A model generated the notes under the pieces. That model saw only the letters and a program-made list of their open reading frames with translations, ran no database searches and had not been told where the DNA came from. Source: FEN-1279 sp964400285 (GTDB taxonomy: Bacteria; Bacteroidota; Ignavibacteria; Tepidaquicellales; Tepidaquicellaceae). Taken from it: a stretch of 19,523 nt of DNA. This document shows, in pieces, positions 8,711-15,102 of this stretch (positions are counted from its first letter, which is position 1; each line of letters opens with the position of its first letter). A program made the position numbers and the translations under genes. The DNA lies in the NCBI GenBank assembly GCA_964400285.1, contig CAYNTK010000017.1:1-19523 (forward strand), given 5' to 3'.

Positions 8711-11002
8711 TTAAAACATTGCATTAATACCGATTGTAGGAAATACTCCAATGCTTTCATTCGATTCAATCTTATTAGTATATTTATTCCATTTATAACC
8801 GCTTATATTTTTATTACCAGTTATATTTTGAATATCAATATAAGTTACGAGAGTCCATTTATTAAAATTCCACCTTTTATCAACTCTAAAATCGAGACTA
8901 TAATAGTTTGGAAGTCTGTCAGAATTATATTGAGATATTAATTGTGTTCCATCGTTAATATTAATTGGTGTATAAGGTCTTCCTCCGATATAGCGAATTT
9001 TTGAAGACAGCTCCCAACCTTTACCAGCGATGTAACCACCATTTGCAATTAAAATAACGCCATTATCAAAATCACTTTCTCTTTCAACCCCATCAAGAGA
9101 AGTATATTTTGCAGAAAAGATAGAAAGGTTAGCAGTAGTATAAAATTTTTCAGACAAAGTTTTTTGAAAAAAGAATTCAATACCTTTAGCATATCCAGTA
9201 CCAGCGGATACAAGAGGTTCTAAACCAAAACTTGTAGTATTTTCAAAATTTCCCCCTCCGTTAGCAAGCACAAAATATGGTCGGAGAGAACTTGCGGGAT
9301 AATCAAAATATTTTTTGTAATAGACTTCCATTGTTGCTCTTGTATCTTTTCCAATTAAATATTCAATACCTGCTATATAATGGTCTGCCCTTATATTTTT
9401 TAAATCTCTATTTTGAGAATTAGACACAAGCCAGATATAAGATGGAGATTGATAGAATATTCCATAGCTAAAATTTAAATTGAGATTGTTAAGAATAAAT
9501 ATCGTAGCAGAAGCTCTTGGAGATATATAATTTTTCTTATTAATAAAATCGAAGTAATCATATCTTAAACCTAAATTCAATTTTATTCTATCTATAAATT
9601 TTTGAGTTAATTGAATATAAGCCGATGTTTTATAGGTTGTATTAGATGTATTGAAATCCAGAGCTGGTAAAATATATCTGCTTCCAGTGTTAGGATTAAT
9701 CACATATAAGGTATCTTGAGCGGTTTTAATTTCATTTTTAAAATTAATCAATCTTCCTTCGATGCCTGCAGATATTTCAGTATTATTATTTGGAATAATA
9801 TTATACTCTCCACGTAATACCGTTTGACCTTCTTCTGAAAGGTTTTTAAACCTTTCAACAAAATTAGCGTCTCTACCCGAATAATCGAAATTTGAAAAAC
9901 TCCTCGATAAAATAATTCTCGAAAAAGAATTTTTGGACAATAGAGATTTAAGTTCATATGAATTGGAATAGCCATATTGATTATTTTTTAGAATGCTTTC
10001 ATTATTTTGTTTATCTTCGATTTTATCATTATTAAATCTAACTTTATCGAGATTTCCGATGAAATTGACCGTTAAAGTATTTTTTGGGTTTAAATCATAA
10101 ACGCCTTTAATTTGTAATGAATTGTATTCGGGAATAAAACCAAAGCCAGCAGCATTAAAAACTAAATCGAGATAACTCCTTCTAATACTAAATAACCATG
10201 AACCATTTTTGCTATTACCAATTGGACCTTCTAAAATACCACCGAGACCTGTAGCACTTAGATTCAAGTTACCCATAAATTTGCTTCGATTACCTTCTCT
10301 CAGTTTAATATCGAGAACGGAGGATAGCTTATCACCATATTTAGCGGAAAAGCCACCAGTAATAAAATTTACTTCGCGAATAAAATTCAAATCAATTATA
10401 CTAACCGGACCACCGGTAGCACCTTGAGAGCCAAAATGATTTATATTTGGAATTGGAGCGCCATCAACCAGAAAAAGATTTTCTGCAGGAGAACCACCGC
10501 GAACGATTAAGTCATTTCGACCATCATTTACAAAAGAAACTCCGGGAAGAGTCTGAATTACTCTACCAATATCTTCAAAGCCACCAGGGCTTCTACGGAT
10601 TTCCTCAAAGGTTAAATTTTTAATAGAGTTCGAGATGTCAAGGGGTTTATCGAACCTCGATGCTTCTACATTTATAATATCAGTAGAAGTAATTTCTAAT
10701 TCAGCGAGTAAATTTAGCGATGTTCCTGAATTAATGGAAATGAAGTCTTTTATTAAAGGTTTATATCCAATAGAACTGAATTGGACGGAATAAGTACCGA
10801 CAGGAATACTTGATAATACAAAATATCCATTATCATCTGTTCCTGTTTTTAATTTAGCTTGAATTACTTCGACCACAGCACCTATCACTGGTTGTTGTGT
10901 TGAAATATCAACAACTCTGCCGTTAATTTCACCTTTTTCTTGAGAAAAAAGGTTTAAAGTTAATAAAATATTGATTAATATTAATATAGCCCTAATTTTC
11001 AT
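8711..11002 (-). CDS. TonB-dependent outer-membrane receptor with carboxypeptidase-regulatory-like N-domain
   Basis: The 763-residue protein imports an unknown ligand across the outer membrane using TonB/ExbBD energy. After a signal peptide (1-21) there is a CarboxypepD_reg-like beta-sandwich (about 25-105) with the family's GRVVD and DDNGYFVLSSIPVGTYSV patterns. The plug domain (about 118-235) contains LPGV (152-155), DLIVRGG (164-170) and LFLVDGAPIP (176-185). The remainder, to the C-terminal phenylalanine, is a beta-barrel of about 22 strands. This organisation is the small FecA/CirA-like type with an added regulatory-like domain; it is shorter than SusC (about 1000 residues), and no SusD partner is adjacent. 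A perfect -7 box and a hairpin lie just upstream. Iron-siderophore, vitamin or peptide uptake are all possible. Confidence 0.9.
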   Translation of the reverse strand: MKIRAILILINILLTLNLFSQEKGEINGRVVDISTQQPVIGAVVEVIQAKLKTGTDDNGYFVLSSIPVGTYSVQFSSIGYKPLIKDFISINSGTSLNLLAELEITSTDIINVEASRFDKPLDISNSIKNLTFEEIRRSPGGFEDIGRVIQTLPGVSFVNDGRNDLIVRGGSPAENLFLVDGAPIPNINHFGSQGATGGPVSIIDLNFIREVNFITGGFSAKYGDKLSSVLDIKLREGNRSKFMGNLNLSATGLGGILEGPIGNSKNGSWLFSIRRSYLDLVFNAAGFGFIPEYNSLQIKGVYDLNPKNTLTVNFIGNLDKVRFNNDKIEDKQNNESILKNNQYGYSNSYELKSLLSKNSFSRIILSRSFSNFDYSGRDANFVERFKNLSEEGQTVLRGEYNIIPNNNTEISAGIEGRLINFKNEIKTAQDTLYVINPNTGSRYILPALDFNTSNTTYKTSAYIQLTQKFIDRIKLNLGLRYDYFDFINKKNYISPRASATIFILNNLNLNFSYGIFYQSPSYIWLVSNSQNRDLKNIRADHYIAGIEYLIGKDTRATMEVYYKKYFDYPASSLRPYFVLANGGGNFENTTSFGLEPLVSAGTGYAKGIEFFFQKTLSEKFYTTANLSIFSAKYTSLDGVERESDFDNGVILIANGGYIAGKGWELSSKIRYIGGRPYTPININDGTQLISQYNSDRLPNYYSLDFRVDKRWNFNKWTLVTYIDIQNITGNKNISGYKWNKYTNKIESNESIGVFPTIGINAMF

Positions 11003-11020
11003 TGATTTTTAATAAATTTA

Positions 11021-11028
11021 CAAATCTA
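11021..11028 (-). promoter_or_regulatory. Putative -7 box of the TonB receptor gene
   Basis: The minus strand reads TAGATTTG, an exact TAnnTTTG match, 18 bp upstream of the start codon. That implies a leader of only about ten nucleotides. No TTG stands 23 nt upstream, and the hairpin at 11057-11081 lies near that position. Moderate support only. Confidence 0.4.
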
Positions 11029-11056
11029 AACCAATGAAGAAATAGTAAAGTTCCAG

Positions 11057-11081
11057 AAATCCGACTTTTTTTATCGGATTT
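11057..11081 (-). terminator. Hairpin between metH and the TonB receptor gene, possible terminator
   Basis: AAATCCGA (11057-11064) and TCGGATTT (11074-11081) form a perfect 8-bp stem with a 9-nt loop. It lies about 100 bp beyond the metH stop and 55 bp before the receptor start. On the minus strand the stem ends in TTT but no longer U-tract follows, so it is a weak intrinsic terminator or a structure near the receptor promoter. Confidence 0.35.
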
Positions 11082-11179
11082 ATTTTAAGTATTTGTTAAT
11101 AGATAATTTATTAAATTTCTTATTCCTTAAAATCATATAGTATCTTCTGAATCCCTCTTAGTAAAATAGATTTTACCAT

Positions 11180-12991
11180 TTATTCAAATTTACGTTCATC
11201 AAAAATCAACTCTCTACAAAGCTCTCTTCCTTTTTCATCTATTTTATAGAGAGGCATAATTTTACCTGCGTGGACGATACACATATCGAGACCTGCTTCG
11301 ATGGCATAGTGTAGGAAAACGGAATTTAAAACGTGACGGATTTTCGTATTCAAACCGAATGAGCAATTACTAATTCCGAGAATTGTTTTTGCATTCGGCA
11401 TAATTTTTTTAATTTCTCTGATAGCATCGATTGTATTCATACCGCTTTTTCGTAGGTCTTCCTGCCCCGAGCCAAGGGGAAAAGTCAAAGCATCGAAAAT
11501 TAAATCTTCTTCTCGCAAACCGTGAACACTAACAGCGTGGTCTCTGATACGTTTTGCTATAGAAACTTTTTTTTCGAGCGAATATGCCTGACCTTCTTCA
11601 TCGATAGAGAGACAAACAACTGCAGCACCGAACTGTTTTGCGAGTATTAAGATTCTATCTGCTTTTGCAGTTCCATCTTCAAAATTTATAGAATTAATAA
11701 TCGCTCTCCCAGCATATAACTTTAAAGCGGTTTCGATAACGTTTACTTCAGTGGAATCAAACATAAGTGGAATGCTGACTGCGGTATTAAATCTTTTTAC
11801 TACTTCAGCCATATCTTTAGTTTCATCCCTGCCAACATAAGCAACGCAAATATCGAGAATATGGGCACCTTCTTTAATCTGCTCTTTTGCCATATTTACC
11901 ATAGCATCGTAATCCTCTTTCATAAGTAATTCTTTGAATTGCTTAGAGCCGTTAGCATTACATCTTTCACCAATTAAAATCGGAGGTGGTTTTATGGTCA
12001 TTGGTGAAATCGAATAAAGCGAAGAAACCGAATGTGTATATTCAAATTTTCTTACTTTAGGAGTAAATCTTTGAGAAACTTCATCGAGACGTTTAATATG
12101 GTCAGCATTCGTTCCGCAACATCCACCAATAATATTAACACCGAGTTCATTTGTAAAAAGACTCATCCATTTTTCCATTTCATCTGGTGTCAAGTGATAA
12201 TGAGCTTTACCACCAATATTTTCGGGAATACCTGCATTAGGCATACAGAAAACCGGTTTCGGAGAATTTTGGCAGAGGTAACGAATATTTTCTTCCATTT
12301 CTTTCGGACCAGTAGCACAGTTCATACCGATAATATCAATAATATCATAGGGTTCAAGAGTAGTAAGAGCGGCAGAGATTTCAGTTCCCATAAGCATAGT
12401 TCCCATTGTTTCGACAGTAACGGAAACAATTATAGGAATTTTCTTTTTCTTTTCATAAAAAATTTTCATAGCCGCCGAAAGAGCTGCTTTTGTTTGCAAA
12501 ATATCCTGACAGGTTTCAATGCAAAAAATATCAACACCCCCATCGAACAAGCCAGACATTTGACGATAAAAACTAAGTGACATTTCATCAAAAGTAATGT
12601 GACCGAGAGAAGGAAGTTTAGTTGTTGGACCGATGGAACCCGCGACGAATCTTGGCTTTGCATTTGTAGAGAATTCATTTGCACACTCTTTTGCAATCTC
12701 TGCGGCTTTTTTTGAAAGTTCATAATCGAGATGACCGATATTATATTCATTCAGAACGATAGAAGTCGAGCCAAAAGAATTAGTTTCTATTACATCGGCA
12801 CCTGCATTTAAAAAATAAGTATGCAAGCGTTTCACAACATCGGGTTTAGAAATGCAGAGATGCTCGTTGCATCCCTCGAGTTCTTTTCCTCCGAAGTCGT
12901 CTGCGTTCAGTTCATACGTTTGCAATGTAGAACCCGTTGCACCGTCGAAGACAATAATTTTTTCTTTAATATATTCGAGAAAATTTTTCAT
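11180..12991 (-). CDS. metH: Methionine synthase MetH, homocysteine- and folate-binding modules only
   Basis: The 603-residue protein corresponds to the first two modules of cobalamin-dependent methionine synthase. The homocysteine S-methyltransferase barrel (about 8-305) begins with FDGATGSTLQ (15-24). Its zinc cysteines are visible as C225 in GMNCATGP and C291/C292 in GGCCGT. The pterin (methyltetrahydrofolate) barrel (about 337-600) starts with GERCNANGSK (341-350) and has DICVAYVGRDE (380-390), MFDSTE (410-415), NSINFEDG (433-440) and GISNCSFGL (539-547). It ends with LCRELIFDERKFE, where full-length MetH (about 1,200 residues) would continue into the cobalamin cap. The cobalamin-binding and AdoMet-reactivation modules are absent here and no remnant follows the stop, so they must act in trans if this is active. 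Since the second barrel is pterin-binding, it is not a homocysteine methyltransferase/MTHFR fusion. No partner gene is adjacent. Confidence 0.9.
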   Translation of the reverse strand: MKNFLEYIKEKIIVFDGATGSTLQTYELNADDFGGKELEGCNEHLCISKPDVVKRLHTYFLNAGADVIETNSFGSTSIVLNEYNIGHLDYELSKKAAEIAKECANEFSTNAKPRFVAGSIGPTTKLPSLGHITFDEMSLSFYRQMSGLFDGGVDIFCIETCQDILQTKAALSAAMKIFYEKKKKIPIIVSVTVETMGTMLMGTEISAALTTLEPYDIIDIIGMNCATGPKEMEENIRYLCQNSPKPVFCMPNAGIPENIGGKAHYHLTPDEMEKWMSLFTNELGVNIIGGCCGTNADHIKRLDEVSQRFTPKVRKFEYTHSVSSLYSISPMTIKPPPILIGERCNANGSKQFKELLMKEDYDAMVNMAKEQIKEGAHILDICVAYVGRDETKDMAEVVKRFNTAVSIPLMFDSTEVNVIETALKLYAGRAIINSINFEDGTAKADRILILAKQFGAAVVCLSIDEEGQAYSLEKKVSIAKRIRDHAVSVHGLREEDLIFDALTFPLGSGQEDLRKSGMNTIDAIREIKKIMPNAKTILGISNCSFGLNTKIRHVLNSVFLHYAIEAGLDMCIVHAGKIMPLYKIDEKGRELCRELIFDERKFE

Positions 12992-13055
12992 AAAGACAAA
13001 GTAAAAATGATATAGGTAAAAAAAAATGGAGAAAGTTTTTTAAAAAATAAAAACG

Positions 13056-13077
13056 TTTCCAAGCTGGAGCTTGGGAA
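13056..13077. repeat. Dispersed 22-bp palindromic repeat, copy 1
   Basis: Left arm TTTCCAAGCT and right arm AGCTTGGGAA surround a GG centre; the arms pair with one T-G wobble. Constant ends TTYCCAA...TTGGGAA and length match copies 2 and 3. The right flank AAGTGAA (13079-13085, after a T at 13078) recurs beside copy 3. On the minus strand it is followed by T5-A-T6 (13053-13042). It lies 65 bp upstream of the metH start. Confidence 0.7.
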
Positions 13078-13197
13078 TAAGTGAAATAAAACATATTTTT
13101 CAAATTTAAATAATTTGTTTTCAAAAAGATTTTCTTTTTTTGGCATTTTGAAATAAGGGAATAAAAGCGTTAATAATGGGAGTGAAATATTTTTACA

Positions 13198-13234
13198 AAA
13201 AGCGACAATTTTTTTCCAAAAGCGACAATTTTTT
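13198..13234. repeat. Two tandem 17-bp direct repeats
   Basis: AAAAGCGACAATTTTTT occurs at 13198-13214 and again at 13218-13234, a period of 20 bp. A related but rearranged string, AAAAATGACGCAATTTTTT, occurs near 13341-13359. There are too few copies and too short a spacer for a CRISPR array. The role is unknown. Confidence 0.6.
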
Positions 13235-13584
13235 ACTTTTTTTCGACCAAAATTCGAAAATTTTTCCAGCACAACCTTTAAAATTTGTTTAAAATCAAAA
13301 TATTTTGGTTTAAAATTGCGTTTTTTCTTTATAGAAAGGCAAAAATGACGCAATTTTTTATTTTTATTAACAATATAAAAATTTGTTAAATATAGAATTA
13401 GTAAAAGGAATTGTTTGGTGATATTAAAATAAGCTTGGAAATAAAAAATCGTTTTTATTATTAAAAATAATTCTGCAATAAAATAGGTTTGAGGGTTATC
13501 AGTAAATTTATTTATTTTACTTTTTCTGAGGGTATGAAAATTTAAACACTTTATATTAGAATTTATTTTAAGAATTTTATTGTA

Positions 13585-13608
13585 TAACATAAAAATATTT
13601 TTATGTTA
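13585..13608. repeat. Perfect 24-bp AT-rich palindrome
   Basis: Half-site TAACATAAAAAT (13585-13596) is followed directly by its exact complement (13597-13608), with no loop. Only two of 24 positions are G or C. Such symmetry could bind a dimeric regulator or be a chance product of AT-rich DNA; nothing else supports a role. Confidence 0.5.
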
Positions 13609-13772
13609 AAAATAAAATTTTTAAGAATAAATTAGAAAATATATTGACATAGAAGAGAAAAAGTGAGTATTTACAGGGGTTTTAGATATAGAGGAAGAGA
13701 ATTAAAAGCGTTACAAGAAGGAGTCAGGAGAAAAGAGAAAAAAATTTAATTTTAAAAATTTTTATAATTATA

Positions 13773-14162
13773 CTAAATTAATTTTAAAAATTCGGTTGGA
13801 TTTACTATAAACTTTTCTTTAGGGAAATGAGTTTTATTGCCAGTGATAAGATATTTAGCATTCCCAGATATAGCGACTTCATAGAATTTTTTATCGTCTT
13901 TATCTTTAAATTTTACACGTGAAGGATTTGGAATTATATTAATTCCTTCACTTTCTATAAAATCCAAAAAAGGAATTATCAAATCTTTAGTGAAACCAAA
14001 TTTTTCACGTTTTAAGACCTTCTTATATTCGTCAAGTATCCTAATATCATACAGTACAAATAGGTCACCGTTTAAAATCATATTTAGAATTTTAGCAGGA
14101 TTCCCATCTGGATTAATTAAACAAGAAATAAGCACATTCGTATCAAGAACGATATTCATCAT
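13773..14162 (-). CDS. PIN-domain toxin of a type II toxin-antitoxin pair
   Basis: This 129-residue protein is a putative endoribonuclease of the PIN family, in the COG1569-like branch. It opens with VLDTNVLIS, giving the first metal-binding aspartate D7. Later acidic positions are E45 in LDEYKKV and D89/D90 in KDKDDKKFYEVA. The C-terminal strand LITGNKTHFP has Asn where VapC proteins often have Asp, as is usual in this branch. The start overlaps the antitoxin stop by 4 bp (ATGA), so translation is coupled; a second ATG directly follows and could be used instead. Toxicity and RNA target are inferred from family and context. About 780 bp of non-coding sequence follow the stop. Confidence 0.88.
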   Translation of the reverse strand: MMNIVLDTNVLISCLINPDGNPAKILNMILNGDLFVLYDIRILDEYKKVLKREKFGFTKDLIIPFLDFIESEGINIIPNPSRVKFKDKDDKKFYEVAISGNAKYLITGNKTHFPKEKFIVNPTEFLKLI

Positions 14163-14440
14163 TTACTTTTTCTTGTTTCTTTAATAAGTTTATTGATTTC
14201 TTTACCAGATAATTTATTCGATTTTCGATTAAGTGAAATTTGTCTCATTTTATCCACGCTCATTTTAGCTCTTGCTTGCCTTACTGCTTTCAGAGTGTTT
14301 TCGAAATTAGATCCAAAGATAGGAGTAAGGAGAGCGATAGGTTTACCATTATTGGTGATGACCATTTCTTTCATTTCATCGAGTTCATCCCAGATTTTTT
14401 TGGGATATGTGCGAAAATCTCTAACAGTTATGAATTTCAT
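14159..14440 (-). CDS. Phd/YefM-type antitoxin
   Basis: The 93-residue protein has the compact N-terminal DNA-binding fold of Phd/YefM antitoxins. It begins MKFITVRDFR, and the strand-turn-strand signature VITNNGKPIALLTP lies at 27-40. A basic, helical C-terminal half (about 48-93, rich in Lys/Arg) would wrap and inhibit the toxin. Known members repress their own operon with the toxin as corepressor. Here two direct ATTGTCA heptamers sit inside the promoter 27-44 bp upstream of the start, a plausible operator. The gene overlaps the toxin gene by 4 bp. Confidence 0.88.
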   Translation of the reverse strand: MKFITVRDFRTYPKKIWDELDEMKEMVITNNGKPIALLTPIFGSNFENTLKAVRQARAKMSVDKMRQISLNRKSNKLSGKEINKLIKETRKSK

Positions 14441-14454
14441 AATTTTTATTTTTA

Positions 14455-14485
14455 CAAAAATACATAATTGTCACACGATTGTCAA
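14455..14485 (-). promoter_or_regulatory. Promoter of the toxin-antitoxin operon
   Basis: The minus strand reads TTGACA (14485-14480), exactly 17 nt, then TATTTTTG (14462-14455). Both elements match the Bacteroidota -33/-7 consensus fully, with the same spacing as the rRNA promoter. The -7 box ends 15 bp before the antitoxin start codon. Confidence 0.72.
14467..14484. promoter_or_regulatory. Candidate operator: ATTGTCA direct repeats
   Basis: ATTGTCA occurs at 14467-14473 and 14478-14484, 11 bp apart, so both would face the same side of the helix. They overlap the -33 box and the spacer of the toxin-antitoxin promoter, an ideal place for repression by the antitoxin complex. The inference rests on position and repetition only. 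Confidence 0.5.
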
Positions 14486-14537
14486 CATTAAAAATAAAAT
14501 AACTGAGAAATGAGTATTGTAATATATATATAAAACA

Positions 14538-14559
14538 TTTCCAAAGAGGAATTTGGGAA
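14538..14559. repeat. Dispersed 22-bp palindromic repeat, copy 2; possible terminator
   Basis: Left arm TTTCCAAA and right arm TTTGGGAA (with the same T-G wobble as copy 1) enclose GAGGAA. On the minus strand the hairpin is followed by TGTTTTATATATA. It lies 36 bp beyond the stop of the small secreted protein gene, where a terminator would be expected. The stem is short, so termination strength is uncertain. Confidence 0.6.
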
Positions 14560-14595
14560 GGAGAAATTGACGAGAGTTAAAATGACGATAAAAAT

Positions 14596-14934
14596 CTATT
14601 TTTTAGTAAATGTACCTTTCCATCTTTCTGACATGTCGGGATTGAGGGTACTTCCTGTAATTTTATTTCCTTCAACTTTAAAAGTTCCAAATCCTGAATT
14701 TTTATTGTCAGTTCTTTGGAAAACAAAAATTATCCTATTATATTCGCTGCTATAAAAGGCAAAGCCCTCGGAATATTTTACACCTTTATCGAAAGCTTCG
14801 AAAAGATAATAACTACCTGATTTTGTGAAGACAAATTTATCGTTTCCGTTAACATAAGAGCCTTCAATTTCCTGAGCTTTAATAAATGAACAAGAAATTA
14901 TAACAAATAAAAGAGATAATATAATTTTTTTCAT
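14596..14934 (-). CDS. Small secreted protein of unknown function
   Basis: I do not recognise this 112-residue protein. It has a signal peptide of about 20 residues ending FIKAQ, typical of exported proteins in this lineage. An IISC sequence at 12-15 could alternatively be a lipobox, which would make it a lipoprotein. The mature part (about 90 residues) is beta-rich, beginning EIEGSYVNGNDKFVFTKSGS and ending ERWKGTFTKK. Alternating 'G-x-Y/F' strands recall small calycin- or META-like barrels that compare expected and observed content, but no family motif settles it. It stands alone, with its own promoter-like sequence upstream and a palindromic repeat just downstream. Confidence 0.75.
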   Translation of the reverse strand: MKKIILSLLFVIISCSFIKAQEIEGSYVNGNDKFVFTKSGSYYLFEAFDKGVKYSEGFAFYSSEYNRIIFVFQRTDNKNSGFGTFKVEGNKITGSTLNPDMSERWKGTFTKK

Positions 14935-14964
14935 AATAAAAAGTATATTAATTATGTATTAAGC

Positions 14965-14995
14965 TAAATTTAAATTATAAATAAAGATTTTTCAA
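14965..14995 (-). promoter_or_regulatory. Putative promoter of the small secreted protein gene
   Basis: On the minus strand TTGAAA (14995-14990) is followed by 17 nt and TAAATTTA (14972-14965), seven of eight matches to TAnnTTTG with the usual spacing. It lies 31 bp before the start codon and directly after the terminator of the peptidase operon. Confidence 0.45.
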
Positions 14996-15010
14996 GATAT
15001 TTCTATACCT

Positions 15011-15048
15011 AAAAAAAACTTGTTCCCAATCCGGGTATTGGGAACAAG
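15011..15048 (-). terminator. Intrinsic terminator of the S46 peptidase operon (palindromic repeat copy 3)
   Basis: CTTGTTCCCAAT (15019-15030) and ATTGGGAACAAG (15037-15048) form a perfect 12-bp stem with a 6-nt loop. On the minus strand the stem is followed by eight Ts (15018-15011). It lies 54 bp after the stop of the upstream peptidase gene. The central 22 bp (15023-15044) are the third member of the dispersed palindrome family. On the forward strand the hairpin lacks a T-tract, so it acts only on leftward transcripts. Confidence 0.88.
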
Positions 15049-15102
15049 TGAATAAATCTTTGAAACATAGTTTTGCGAAGCTAATTAGTAGCTAATGTTT
15101 TT

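Larger units (their letters stand above)
12992..13772. other. Long intergenic region without a credible gene
   Basis: About 780 bp between metH and the PIN toxin gene hold no convincing coding sequence. One open frame of 200 codons exists on the minus strand (13590-12988), but its product is a low-complexity run of Phe, Lys, Ile, Leu and Asn without a domain and it spans the repeats. What can be seen is a 22-bp palindromic repeat (13056-13077), two tandem 17-bp repeats (13198-13234), a perfect 24-bp palindrome (13585-13608), an exact minus-strand -7 octamer TAAATTTG (13108-13101) without a -33 box, and a lone forward TTGACA (13644-13649). No tRNA or known RNA was recognised. Confidence 0.6.

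Noticed and set aside
11003..11179. Possible frameshifted remainder of metH (cobalamin domain)
   Set aside because: Only 177 bp separate metH from the TonB receptor, too short for the module, and no cobalamin-binding motif (DxHxxG) is seen in any minus-strand frame.
12032..12580. 182-codon forward frame inside metH
   Set aside because: It is fully antisense to a well-supported metH gene and its translation has no recognisable domain; it follows from the codon bias of the opposite strand.
11180..12991. Homocysteine methyltransferase/methylenetetrahydrofolate reductase fusion
   Set aside because: It has similar total length, but the second half has pterin-binding motifs (GERCNANGSK, NSINFEDG) and none of the MTHFR flavin-site pattern.
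13198..13234. CRISPR-like repeats
   Set aside because: Only two 17-bp repeats separated by 3 bp, with no spacers and no cas genes.
12988..13590. 200-codon minus-strand open frame directly upstream of metH
   Set aside because: Its product is a low-complexity mix of Phe/Lys/Ile/Leu/Asn with no signal peptide or domain. It runs over the tandem repeats and a palindromic repeat, and overlaps the metH start. AT-rich DNA gives such frames by chance.
15011..15048. Bidirectional terminator
   Set aside because: A T-tract follows the stem only on the minus strand; the forward flank is AAGTG-like, AGTGAATAAA, and no forward gene lies to the left.
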